From Cheiracanthium punctorium (lineage: Eukaryota; Arthropoda; Arachnida; Araneae; Cheiracanthiidae), in contig JAWZYV010012275.1 of the NCBI GenBank assembly GCA_038373885.1, positions 186,001 to 250,000 of the forward strand: 64,000 nt of DNA. The letters run 5' to 3'. Below are positions 43,857 through 55,250 of the stretch, piece after piece. The position numbers and the translations under genes were made by a program. Each line of letters starts with the position of its first letter. Position 1 is the first letter of the stretch. The notes below the pieces were generated by a model. The model ran no database searches. It saw only the letters and a program-made list of their open reading frames with translations, and was not told where the DNA came from.

Positions 43857-44263
43857 CCCTTTAAGGCGCTGTGTTCCCGCTCTGGGAACACAAAACTCTG
43901 GAGTTTTGACTGTTGCCAGTCACGAAGAATAGATTTGATTTCTATAAAAATAGTAACGGGTGACATAGCTCCACGAGAATCCTTTGCTTTTTAGCACGTC
44001 ATTTCCCGTAAAAAATTGTCACGATTATTTTTAACACCACTGACATCTGCTGAAAAATGGAAAAATGCGAGAACAGCTGGATAGATGGCCCAATGCTGAA
44101 AAAAGGGCAGCCGTTGCACAGCCAGCTGTCGTCAAAAAAAGGGTCTCTAGATCTGTGGCCCGCGATGAACGTTTCGATCGTCCGCGATCTTGCTGGTAGT
44201 TAAGTCGAGCGATGGCAACGGCTGCCCTTTTTCAGCATTGGGAAAGGGTTGCGCCTCAAAGGG
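43857..44263. mobile_element. piggyBac-type MITE P1, copy 2 (407 bp, TTAA)
   Basis: Ends CCCTTTAAGGCGC and GCGCCTCAAAGGG, flanked by TTAA (43853-43856 and 44264-44267). Removing it with one TTAA rejoins the transposase frame as RMAL-MDHA. No ORF; interior shared with 41218-41803. Confidence 0.92.
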
Positions 44264-45046
44264 TTAATGGATCATGCAGCCACGTCTCGAGCCCTCAGTC
44301 AAGAAATAGGGTCGTTTGCAAGACAAATGAATGCACGAACAGTTCGATGACGTTTTCAGCATCATGGACTCACCGCTCGGAGACCATGTCGTGGCTACAC
44401 TTGACGCTGCGTCACAGACATGAGCGCCTGTTCAAGGATCGACGACGGACCTGGGCGCACGAATGTCGAGGCGCCATTTTTTCAGAAGAATACAGGTTCT
44501 GTTTACAGCATCATGATGGTCGCATCCGTGCTTGGCGGCATCGTGGTGAACGCACATTGGCAGCGTGTATTCGTCATCGTCATACTGGCCCATGCCCTGG
44601 CGTGATGGTACGGCGGTACGGGGTACCATTGGATACACGTCTCGGTCACCTCTTGTTCTCATTGACTGCAGTTTGACCAGTGGACGTTACATTTCTGATG
44701 CGTGGCTCTACTCTTTATTCGAGCCCTGCGAAATCCTACGTTTCAGCAGGATAATGCACGACCGCATGTTGCCAGTATCATACGGACCTTTCTTGATACG
44801 GAAAATGTTCGGCTGTTTCCATGGCCAGCACGTTCTCCAGATCTCTCACCAATAGAAAACGTATGGTCAAAGGTTGCCGAGCGACTTGCTCGTCACCATA
44901 CGCCAGTCACTATGGTTGATGAACTATGGCATAGTGTTGAAGCTACATAGGCATCTATACCTGTAGCCATCCAATCTAAGTTTGACTCAATGACCAGGCA
45001 TGTAAGTGCTGTTATTACTGCCAGAGGTGGTTGTTCTGGGTACTGA

Positions 45047-47008
45047 TTTCTCGGGAAGTATGCACCCAAATTTCTTGAAAATTTAATCACTTGCTATCTC
45101 CAGTTTAATATATTTGTCCAATAAATATCATTTTGCTATCTACATTTCTTTCTGGTGAAGTATCTTTTATGGCCAGTAGTGTATATATATCTATACTGGG
45201 TGTTTCAAAATAGCTGTTAGACCGATTATCTTTTAAACCGCAAGTGATGGAAATACACTTTCAATTAAAACAGTACTTCAAATTAAGAGTAGCTTTCAGA
45301 TGTGGCAATTTTTGAAGTAAAACTTCTTTAGGCGCAGCTAGGGAGTAACTCAGATTTATTTTCTAACGGAAGTAACGCTCAGTAAAGTAAATGAGACGTA
45401 TCTTTTTCCCCCTTGCTTCTAAATTCCGCCATGACTGCAAAAACATTGCAATGCCAAGGACAAAAAGCCTGATAATTCCTACATCGTTTGTACGATCCCC
45501 TTGAAAATTTCCATAATCATGTATAAAAATATAGAAAACAATCTGCGCTACTTTAAAAATCTGAAAATCCACCCGTTTCCTCATTTTTAAACGATTTTTC
45601 GCTATTTTCAGCAACATTTCATATCCGAGAGTCAAAAAAGTTATTCATTTGAGTGACAAAATTAGCTATTGCAAGTGATTTTTACTTCATATTGACGTCA
45701 CACTTAACAAGCTTTTTCCAGATTTATAAGTTTAATTATTTGCGGAACAGCTCTCGGGCGTTCGTTCCCGAGAATGTCGACTGTGCTCCCTGCGCGTCGA
45801 CATTACCCCTTACCTATTTTGAAGCAAGATATTGTCTGATGACCTTGTTCAGTGGATAAGTGGACCGGCTCTTGTCAGAGCCACTGTGTGAAGTCTTTCG
45901 CTGAACAGGCGGCGATCCTGCTGACTGTCTCTCACTGTTGTTACAGGCGGCGACCCAACCCGTCACCTCCGATAAACAAGGCCTACGCACCGAATGCAGA
46001 AAGTGGCACTATGGTGCATTCCGTTGCTTTACTCACATGTTTTCAATGCCCTTAATACAATATTTAATGGAATTATGAGTAAAAACTTGACATGATTGGT
46101 TGCCATGATACATAAATATTGTTTGTCTGTACTCAAATAATATGTAATCTTTTAATATTGCTCATGTGTTTTTGAGTTATCCGCTCTTATATTAAACGAG
46201 GAATGTTTGTGTGTGTGTGGGTGTGTGTGTATGTCCGAACGATCTCGAAAACTGCTCTAAGGATTCTTTTTAAATTTCGTACCTGGGGGTTTTTTGGGCC
46301 CCTGAAACGATTGAGCTAGGTCAATTGATTGAAAAATCTCTAAAACGCTCAAAATTTAAAATTTAAAATTTTTGGACGGTAGCGCCATCTATTGAGCGTT
46401 TGAAAAACACACTTGATGCAATCTTCCTAAAAGGGACGCTCAAATAAGTTTGGGGCGGATTAAAAATTACACGCCATCGATATATAATAGTAAAAATTAA
46501 TTTCGCAAAGAAATAGAATAAATGGAACTTGATATTCAGTACACAGACAAATAAATATTTTAGAAACTAGATATATTACACCATTCAGCTACATAAATTT
46601 GTTTAGAATTAAAAAGTTATTTTTATTTCAAAATATCGTCCTGGCAACCAGCGAAAGAAAAAGAAAAAAGAGTCTTCGTTGCCATCCCCGCAAGCACCTT
46701 GATGTAATATACGTAAATAATTTAATTATTCTTAATTCATAGTTATTAATACAAAACTATTCGTAAATCTTATGTGAAAAATTGCCTGAATTTATTACAA
46801 TTATCCTTTTGTAACTAACGTAAAGCTAAATGTATTTTCGCGTATATACTAAAACAATAAATATTTTTCATGTATTTTATTGATCCATATGATGCGAATT
46901 TCAAAAGTGCATAAAAGTTTCAGCTTAGCCGAATAATTTAAATGAAAATGACACCCTTTTCAGTCATTCACAGTAAGAAAAAAGATCCTGTGACGTAACA
47001 TGAAAATT

Positions 47009-47045
<37 letters not shown>

Positions 47046-47318
47046 ACGGCACTAGGTCGAATTCTATTTTAACTGCCTTATTCCGCCAAGTTGACGATAA
47101 ATATTTAAATGTAGTTACCCTGACGATTTTTTTTTTTTTTTTTTTTTTTAATGGGTCAACCGTTTATAATGAAACGATGTTCGAAACTCCAATGAAAAAA
47201 TGATACGATCGATTCCTAAATTGGGCTCGCAGCCGATATTCAAATTAATTTTGCAGATGATCAGCCATCAGTTTAGTTTTCATTCACTGCAGTTGATGAT
47301 TTCAACTCATTTATTTTA
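45047..47318. other. Repeat-rich stretch without recognised genes
   Basis: Contains the end of Tc1 copy C, the R3 repeat inverted (45360-45725), a GC-richer stretch at 45735-46020 of unknown origin, a GT-rich stretch (46206-46232), and poly-T runs at about 47011-47041 and 47128-47149. Confidence 0.6.
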
Positions 47319-47612
47319 TCATCGTATGGACAACCTTTTAAAAGTTGCGGGCAGAACTTTACGATAGCGGCCTCCTGGGCCTGACTTCAGGATGTTAGCG
47401 AAATCGCGGGCCGTATAATTCGGATTTATATGGAAGTTTGAATGTTTTATATAGGTTTTATACAGGGTTTTGACTTGTTCTGAGGGCTGGTCTAAAAGCC
47501 ATGGCGGGCCCCATCCGGCCGCAGGCTGGGAGTTGTCCATATGTGGAAGCAGTAAATTGGGAGGCTGAAATCTGGTTACTAAGATTTTTTCTAATAAATT
47601 TTCAATTCTTAT
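47319..47612 (-). CDS. Unrecognised ORF, possible exon (97 codons open)
   Basis: Open from a stop just above 47612 down to TGA at 47319, with an internal ATG at 47540. The text looks like real protein (GWGPPWLLDQPSEQVKTLYK, then NPNYTARDFANILKSGPGGR) and is clearly more GC-rich than its surroundings. An acceptor-like ATTTCAG precedes 47564, so it may be a terminal exon. I do not recognise the family. It lies upstream of the urease start on the same strand, and could also be a fragment of a mobile element or an old integrated sequence. Confidence 0.35.
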   Translation of the reverse strand: MRIENLLEKILVTRFQPPNLLLPHMDNSQPAAGWGPPWLLDQPSEQVKTLYKTYIKHSNFHINPNYTARDFANILKSGPGGRYRKVLPATFKRLSIR

Positions 47613-47639
47613 TTAGACGTGGATTAGACTGTGTTGTTT

Positions 47640-48330
47640 TGTGTTGTGTACTATCACTAAACTAAAGGATAAAGCCCTTTGTGGAGACAATTACAGCTGG
47701 CGATAGAATGTCTACACTCAGAATATTTAATATTTACCCACTTAAAATCAAATAACTTCATATTCAGTTTTTATTATACATCGAAATTCGAATTGTATAA
47801 TCTGCAGAGACATTTCGTATTCGAAACATTTCGTTTTGTATCAGCATCCTCTCCTATATCCATGCTTAATGCGTAGAAAACCGTTTTATTTTTGAAAAAA
47901 AGTTAAACTGAGTAGTAATTTAGAAAAGCTATCTTAAGCGAATTGGAATCGTAATTTTTCCTCCAAAGCCTGATAACCGTGACTTCAATGTAACGTCAAT
48001 GTCACTTGCAATAGATAATTCTTACACTCAAATGATTAGCTTTTTTTATTCTCTTAAATGAAATAGAGCTAAAAATACAAAAAAAAAAAGCTTAAAAATC
48101 AGGGAACGGGCGGATTATCAGATCTTGTCTTTCTTTCTTTTTCTTTTTTTTTTTTTTTACATAATTATGATAATTTTCAGGCTGATCGCACAAACGAACC
48201 GTGTAAATTTTAAGTTATTAGACAATACATTTTTAATCTGTTTGGATGGTAAAAGTTTTATTTTGAGTGGTTGAACTCGAATTGTGACAGAGTCTAGGAT
48301 CAGCGTAACTATATAGGAGCGATGTATTTT
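47640..48330. repeat. Dispersed repeat R3, second copy
   Basis: Parallel to 4250-4858: a TTTGTGGAGACAATTACAG-like start, the ACGGGCGGATT segment, and the GATCGCACAAACGA segment near its end. Confidence 0.55.
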
Positions 48331-49202
48331 TGATTTTTCGAAGTTAGAAGTCCATTTTCTTCAGTACATCCGTTTGTTCTATTATTGTCAACGTTTAAGT
48401 AGTTGTTAAGGTTATTATAAAAGAATATTTTTGATCTATTCTGTTTTTGATTTCATGATTTCGAAGTGTCCTTTTATACTAATAATTTAAATTGCGTTAC
48501 ACTTTTTATTTTCTTAAGCGCGAGTTTATAAAATAAAATTATGTTTAAAGCATATTTATGTAAGATTATACTTTTATGGCATCTATATTTATGTATCTAT
48601 AAGATTGAATTTACGTTTGTAGAATTTGTTTATGCATGATGTATTTTCTTTGAATTAGAAAAAAATAAGTATTTTATGTTTGAATTGAAGCACTATAGAG
48701 AAATTTAAATGTGTGAACGTGCAGTTCAAACGCAAGCAGATGAAACAGATGATTAGTATTTGGAAGGAGAACGACATGGAACAGCTAGACGTCGACAAAT
48801 ACTTCGGGTAAACAGTCTAAGTATCTACAAAGCTGCCACAAATATGGGTACTTATTATCATAGTTTAAAACTTTTTAACATGGATTGCATTCACCCTGGA
48901 GCTTTGCATTTTTCTGAAGAGTAAAAACAAAAATTAACCGAAACCATTTTGGGGACTGTAAGATTGATGTAGGACATTCCGAATTTCCTAATGAAATGGT
49001 GTGGTTGTTTCTTCGATGTCACCCACATTTCAAAGAATTCGAAATTTGAAAGCATACTTTAGAATGGCTTTGTTCACAGTATATGACGAGTGAAACTATT
49101 GACGATTTTGGTGTGTACTGCTACGTTGCGAACAGTGTATAACAGACTTGATGAATTTTTTTTATAAACTCATTCATCTGAAAGTTCAAGCAACTCAAAT
49201 TC

Positions 49203-49463
49203 TTGATGCTGAATTTGAACGTCCTCAATATGGACAGATATATTTCTGAAGTAATGAAGACGCTGTTAGTGAATGCATCGCCCAAGATCTTCGCTGATAC
49301 CCTCGTTGATCTGCTACAGAAGGAAAGGAGGCACCTTACGTTAAACTACTTTTTCCTGAACTCTGATGGCACCGACCATCGAATATTTAGCATCCCTCTT
49401 CAAAACAAAGTATATGCCATTGTAACATTGAATGCCGACCAAAGTTTACCTGATAATGTATGA
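49203..49463 (+). CDS. Unrecognised 86-codon ORF
   Basis: ATG to TGA, including MDRYISEVMKTLLVNAS and then TLVDLLQKERRHLTLNYFFL. It has reasonable amino-acid composition and no low complexity. Short protein-like pieces also occur upstream (48730-48812, KQMKQMISIWKENDMEQL), so this may be a decayed gene or retrocopy. No family recognised. Confidence 0.25.
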   Translation: MMLNLNVLNMDRYISEVMKTLLVNASPKIFADTLVDLLQKERRHLTLNYFFLNSDGTDHRIFSIPLQNKVYAIVTLNADQSLPDNV

Positions 49464-49589
49464 GTGATCCGACAGCGATGAAAATCTTTGGCAACCTTGA
49501 AGATTCTTGATACGTGCCAAGGCATTTACGTATTCATTATTTTACATTTAAGGAGCCTTTAGATTCTGAGCATGGCTCGGTAACCTGGT

Positions 49590-50365
49590 ACTTTATAATA
49601 ATGAGCCAAATGTAAATTTTTAAACAGAATAATACTTCGAGCAAAAACAGCAGAGGAAAACAAAGGTTTAAGAACACTGCCATAGAAAAACGCAATAATA
49701 GACCCTACGTGCATTCGATACCAACCGACAGAAGAAAACACCAGTTTAGGAACACAGTTAAAGAAAAATACCACAACCAAGACATTCTCGCGATTCAAAC
49801 CCTACGGGAAAACATTTTAAGAAAACAGTGAAAGAATAATAGTTCAACACGGACACTTCCTGGATGCTAACCCGTTATCCAGACGGAATAGCGGTTTAAG
49901 AACACGGGTATGTAACACCACAAAGAAACAAACACTGGCTGCAAAGGGTTTAAGATCAAAATCAAAGAATAACAAATGGACACTCAGTGGATTCTAACCC
50001 AACCTCAAGACGGAGTTTAACACGGGGATGGAACACCACAGAGAAACGGATCCTGGCTGCAATCATTCCCAAACAATAGATAGAACCTGCAGTTTAAAAA
50101 CACGAATACAGATAAATAATTCGAAACCTACCAGCAGACGAAATCAACGCTTAAGAATACTGTGATAGAAAAACACTAAAAAAAAATTTACACTACCTGC
50201 ATTCGAACCAAACAATCAGAGGAAAACATCAGTTAAAGATCAGAGTTAAAGTATAAAAGACTATAGACATTCCTCCCATTCAAACCCAAACTCCCGACGG
50301 AACAAAGGTATAAGAAAACAGTTAAAGAATAATACTACAACATGGACACTTCCCGGATTCTAAAT
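49590..50365. repeat. Degenerate minisatellite, about 85-100-bp units
   Basis: Repeated phrases GGTTTAAGAACAC, AAAGAATAATA, ACATGGACACTTCC and GATTCTAACCC recur about eight times in the same order. It ends exactly where the endonuclease fragment begins. Confidence 0.7.
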
Positions 50366-50374
50366 AATTATCAT

Positions 50375-50635
50375 GAATTACCGGTGATTCTTACTGGAGA
50401 TTTTAATGTTAATTTTCGCTACCAAGAATCTCTGCCGTTAGTTGATTTTTGAAAAGAAAAATTTGATCTAACTGTGAATACTTCTCGACTTCAATCAACA
50501 ACGGGTTTTGGTACAACGATAGATGCTGTATTTTCAAAAAAATTAGCAAATTTAGAGAGTAAAATTTATGTTTCACATTATAGTTACCACAAACCTATAA
50601 TTTCATTCATAAAAAATTATGATGACATTCAATAA
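50375..50635 (+). pseudogene. Endonuclease/exonuclease/phosphatase (EEP) domain fragment
   Basis: C-terminal part of an AP-endonuclease-like domain: LPVILTGDFNVNF with the GDFN catalytic motif, then FGTTIDAVFSKKL and VSHYSYHKPI, the position of the usual SDH motif (here SYH). 86 codons run in one frame with a single internal TGA (50450-50452) and a TAA at 50633-50635. Such domains occur at the C-terminus of large Helitron/Helentron proteins in arthropods and in some LINEs; the SYHKPI form recalls the former (from memory). The 5' part is missing. Confidence 0.75.
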
Positions 50636-51953
50636 CTATTTCCAATGAATAATATGAATATAACATTTATATAATCTTTGTAAAGTACATGAATAATAAA
50701 TATAATTAAATTATAATATGATATTTATTTTAAGTTTAATAATTTCAGTGATATTTATCGTAAACGTCAAAGAAGTTTTACTTCAATCGCGCGTAAAGAT
50801 TACACGCACACACTTTTATCTTTTTTTTTTACTAGGACCTGTATACATATTAAAATACGAAATTGAATTTTTATACAGTCCCTCCTTTTCTATCACTTAT
50901 ATATACAAAAACGTTGCTCTTTGTCTAAGAAAATTAATTTTAAAAAATCCCGTGGTCTCTAAGTGAGCAAGATACGAAATACGAAAGCAGATAAGCTAAG
51001 TAATCAAAATAAACAATAGACTTTCACTGTCAAATGAAGCAGCAGGCTTCTTTTTTTTAAACTTTTCAATTTTAGATTTTTTGAGGGGGGAAGGGAGGGG
51101 TAGTGTGTGTGTCTGTCTAAAATTCTCTATCTTTCATGAGTACTGTATGCATATTTCGCGAATTTAAGATAAGAAAAAAATCTTTCAGTTACTTTCAGTT
51201 TATTTTTCAATTTATAATTGACACATCACGACCTTTCCTACACTTTATCAAATGTAATTTAACAAATTGAACGGGAAAGTCGTAATTTTAAACTCTTTTA
51301 AATTATTAGTTTTTCTGCAGTTTCCAAAAATTTATAAACTTTAACAAAATTAAAACGATCTAATGAAAAGCTCCCAAAATTTAGAATTTTTATTATTTTA
51401 AGAACAAGAGGAAATAGATAGTGTATTAAGAAAAAAGCCTTTAAAAAATATTGTTTTTAAAGATTTCTTGATAGGTTTATTTGACATGTGTTGTCTCCAA
51501 TCTCAAAATTTATTGTTAATTTTACGCGAAACCAGAGCTCCCAACCTTTACGGAATATAATCACCATGCTACGAAATATAACTAACCACTTTTTGTAAAG
51601 TGAAATTTTTATTTTAAAATATAGCAGCTTTTTAAGCAGTCGCTTATGTACAGTGCCCGTTAAAAAAAAAGCGTACTCGTTGGTTATTTATTCTAATAAC
51701 TTTGAATCTCGCAGATACCGCAGCTATTCTATCCCTGAAATATAATTGATTGAACCTTGTACGAGTGTGGGAGACAATTTCCAGCATTCTTGGATTGTTA
51801 CAACTTTATTTCTGACATTAAACGAAAATGGAAACACACAGTGTTACTGAATCCTGTGATATTTTTTTAAAACATAATTTAATTCAAGTTTTTTACATTA
51901 TCATTCCTTACAGCAAATGGTGAAAAAATGTTTCGCGCCGATAATGTTTTCAG

Positions 51954-52143
51954 ATAGCTGAAACAATTCCGGGCATATAATTACCCACTTATTGTAAAGA
52001 GTCAATTTTGTATTAAACAATGGCGAAATTTTTAAGACAACTATTACAGTTAAAAATGTTTAGTAGCTTTATTGAAAAAAGTACATAAAAATATACTGTT
52101 TACAAAAAGAGGTTAATTATATGCCTTGAATTGTTTCAGCTAT
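51954..52143. mobile_element. M2 MITE copy 1
   Basis: Ends ATAGCTGAAACAATTCCGGG and the inverse of CATAGCTGAAACAATTCAAGG; inner TIR ...AACCACTTATTGTAAA. About 190 bp, no ORF. Confidence 0.72.
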
Positions 52144-52219
52144 GGTTTTCCAGACTTTTTTACATTATCATTCCTTACAGCAAATGTTGAAATTTTTTTC
52201 TCGCGCAGATAGGGTTTTC

Positions 52220-52409
52220 GATAACTGAAACAATTCCGGGGATATAATTAACCACTTATTGTAAACAGTCATTTTTATATTAAACAATAGCGAAATTCTA
52301 TACACAAATGTTACTGTTAAAAAGATTTTAGCTTTATTGAAATAAGTACATAAAAATTTACTGTTTACAAAAAGTGGTTAATTATATGCCTGGAATAGTT
52401 TCAGCTATG
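52220..52409. mobile_element. M2 MITE copy 2
   Basis: Same TIRs as copy 1 (GATAACTGAAACAATTCCGG on the left, AGTTTCAGCTATGG on the right), about 190 bp. Confidence 0.72.
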
Positions 52410-53012
52410 GTTTTCCAGAGAATTCATGCTAACATCGATGAATTTAAACAAATCATAACTGAAGAATGCTCGTCAATAACACCAACAATGTAGCAAAGTG
52501 TGTCGAACAAAATTGGTTTGACAGGTTTATGTTTGCATTCAAAATGGTGATAAACATTTTCAGCATTTGCTGTAAGGAATGATAACGTAAAAAGTTTGAA
52601 TTAAATTGTTTTTCAAAAATAAAATTATCACAGGATTAAGTAACCTTGAGCTTCTCAATTTCTGATTTAATTCACAAATAAAGCTGTAACAGACCAACAG
52701 TGTTGTAAATTGTCAACCACACTTAAACAAGGTTCAAACAATTATATACTTTAGAGTTAGTTACCACATCTGTAAGTTTTAATGGTAATAAGAAATACCA
52801 ACGGGTACTATTTAAAAATGTAAGTTGAAAGTTTGCTGTTTACAGAACGTGCTTAGTTATATTATTAAAGGTTGGTAACTCCGCTAAGTAAGAATTATGA
52901 CTTTATTACAGCGTCAATTCAAAACGAGCAGAAAAACAAAACATTACTTACATTAACACCAATAGAAATGCCTGCAGTTTTAATCATTCAATTTCGCAGC
53001 ACAGCTTGAAAG

Positions 53013-53210
53013 TTGCTTCAACTGGTTACGCCTTATCTGTTTTCTTTAAACGAAGGCAAACAGCTAGAACTCAAAATATTTGCGTATCGTGCAACCATCA
53101 GCAGGAGCGTGGTGCAAAATCCATTTGAAAACTACGTGAAGACAAGATCGATGATGAGTGTTCGAAGCTTGCTTTACAACCAACTTTATCGCGGTAGATC
53201 TGGCATCTGA
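53013..53210 (+). pseudogene. Possible Harbinger-type transposase fragment
   Basis: The frame contains LNEGKQLELKIFAYRATISR followed by SVVQNPFE, faintly like the FNYRLSRAR.VVENAFG block near the end of PIF/Harbinger DDE transposases. The match is short and imperfect. It could equally be unrelated. Confidence 0.25.
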
Positions 53211-53504
53211 TAGGAATTCTAAAAGCGAGAACTAAGTAATAAATAACACACAAATACGTATATCAGCAGGGATGTGTTTCACTGATAGATTTATCAGGTT
53301 TTTCTAACTGGTCACTTGTGACCGGAAGCTCCAATTTTCTGCAGATACCTGCATTCACTTAGCTGAAAAAAAATCGCCTATGCAGTGAATTCGCTTAGGC
53401 TCAGAAAACAGTGTTTATACTGTGCAAATTTTAATGTGCTTTAAATCCGTAGTACAAAATAAACTAATAAAATACTTGTTTCACAGGCCTTACACACAAA
53501 TTAA

Positions 53505-53755
53505 ATTGCCAGCTACTAGAAAATATCAGAATATCTCGTCAAACGCAAATACATAGAATATATTAAATTTCATTTGTTTCTTAAAATTCGTAACGTATAA
53601 GTTATTGATACTGTATTGTTTAAAATAAACTAGTTGCCAGTTACTCGAAAAAAATTAAGTATACCTATTCAAAAGCAAATACATACTATATATCAAGTTT
53701 CATTTGTTTCTTAAAATTTATAATGTATAAGTTATGGATATTATAATGTGTTTTA
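53505..53755. repeat. Tandem duplication, about 131-bp unit
   Basis: AAATACATA.AATAT followed by CATTTGTTTCTTAAAATT and GTATAAGTTAT occurs twice, near 53548 and 53680. Confidence 0.7.
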
Positions 53756-53759
53756 ATGC

Positions 53760-53935
53760 AAAACTGCACTAGAGGTATCTGCTTAAGGAGGGGATGCCTT
53801 AGAATGAGGACATTTTAAGGGATTCTAACGCGTATTGACGTTACAGCTGGAGAAAATCGCTCAAAACAGAAGACCGTTAGATCGTCAGGTAGGCCAGAAC
53901 CACGGACCTTCACACTTCAGCTTAAGTTATTAATA
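53760..53935 (-). mobile_element. SINE S1, copy 2 (partial)
   Basis: Parallel to 41285-41450: GAGGTATCTGCTTAAGGAGG, TTCTAACGCGTATTGACGTT, AGACCGTTAGATCG and CGGACCTTCACACTTC. The B box is damaged and the A-box side is missing. Confidence 0.75.
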
Positions 53936-53990
53936 AATGGCTGGTAGTGAATTAGATTACAAACAACTTACATAGTTGCTAGCTTTTATG

Positions 53991-54023
<33 letters not shown>

Positions 54024-55250
54024 ATCCACTATAACTTTCAAAAAGTTTTACATAGCTACCAACTTTTACGGGTTTTTTTCGGTAGAATTTCTACTACAGC
54101 TTTCAAGCACTTTTAATTCAAATTAAAATTTCGGATTTATCATGAGATCAAATTGTAAGTATAAATAAATATATATCGGTGGAAATCTCCCCCCAAAAGA
54201 GCAAAAGTTAAAAAGCTATGGCTTTGCTGCACAAATAGATTGGACTTACGGCAAAATGAAATTACGTAGAGGAAAAATACCGGTGAATAATCTTCGGAAA
54301 AAAGGAGTAAAAGTTGATAATTGTGAATTTGTTAATTGAGCCTTACTTTAAACCAGGAGTTTTTTTAAACATGCGTAAGCCGAAAACCCTTCTTGGAGAA
54401 CTTGCTTTCCCCATCCCAATTTAAAACATTTTGCGTCGTTCTTGGAGCTGAATTACTGACTCAATCATATCACTCACAATACGTTCTAATAAGTATTGGT
54501 GAAAAAGTATCATTGTTTTATAATACCTAGTCTTAGATGTATATAAAGATGAATCTTTTTGATAGGATATACAATAAAAACGTAAAATTAATAAAAGTAA
54601 AAGTAAAAAGAATTTAAAAAATCGCAAATCATAATACACTAATCTCATAAAAACATTTCTTGGACAAATATTGGAGAAAATTTTTCTTATTATCATGTTC
54701 TCTGTGCGCAATTTTTGCTTAATGAGATAGATGCTGTTGTTTTCTTGAAACCACAACTTCAGTGTCAGGCACTAATAAAAAAAAATGATAGCAATGTTTT
54801 AAAATAGTAATAAAAAAATCTGAAGCACTTTCATATTTTAAATAAGCACTAAAGTGTTATGCATTAAAAGCTTATCATAATCTATGCGTCGCTCTTATTT
54901 TTCTTCCTCGTCCCATTATGTTGGAAAGTGCTTCATTATTCATGAATGTGCCGCATTTTTCTGCCTTCTTCCATAAAAATACTTCTGTGAAATCGAAATT
55001 TCTGTTAAATTCGCCTACTAAAGCTGTTTCACAATCTTCGTCAGGCATATTCTAACTATACTTCTTCATAAATGCTGTTTGGATAATGTATCATAATGCA
55101 TGAGTTTATCGTATTTGTCCTCCTTGTTCCGCAAAACATTTCTTCGGAATTGAAATCTATACTAAAATCGCTCTTCAAAACTGTTTTACAATCTTCATCA
55201 GGCATATTCTAACTGTACTTCTACATTGTTATAAACTGTAGGGTTTATCA
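53936..55250. other. AT-rich stretch, nothing recognised
   Basis: Apart from a 27-bp poly-T near 53991-54017 and two similar pieces near 55018-55060 and 55180-55215 (ACAATCTTCRTCAGGCATAT), I see no element, gene or conserved motif. Confidence 0.5.

Larger units (their letters stand above)
43574..45046 (+). pseudogene. Tc1-like transposase pseudogene, twice interrupted (copy C)
   Basis: N-terminus MPRVRRRNGYQRVSDFDKGR, HTH region, ITSRREDRHVTRMAL, then after the MITE the MDHAATSRALSQEIGSFARQ segment, catalytic FSEEYRF (Asp lost; the family has SDESRF), FQQDNARPHVASI and PARSPDLSPIENVWSKVAER with the other two acidic residues, ending GGCSGY and TGA (45044-45046). Two insertions disrupt it: a 40-bp one (43646-43685) and the 407-bp piggyBac-type MITE with its TTAA (43857-44267). 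Frameshifts and a stop near 44950 also occur. The right TIR (TTATGGCCAGTAGTG) is present near 45170; the left is not recognisable. Confidence 0.9.
51540..52880. mobile_element. Foldback structure, about 1.34 kb, containing two M2 MITEs
   Basis: The left part (51540-51945) is an imperfect inverse of the right part (52545-52880); TTACATTATCATTCCTTACA on the left pairs with TGTAAGGAATGATAACGTAA on the right. Between them are two M2 MITEs (51954-52143 and 52220-52409) separated by a tandem copy of the inner flank (about 270-bp period). Confidence 0.65.
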
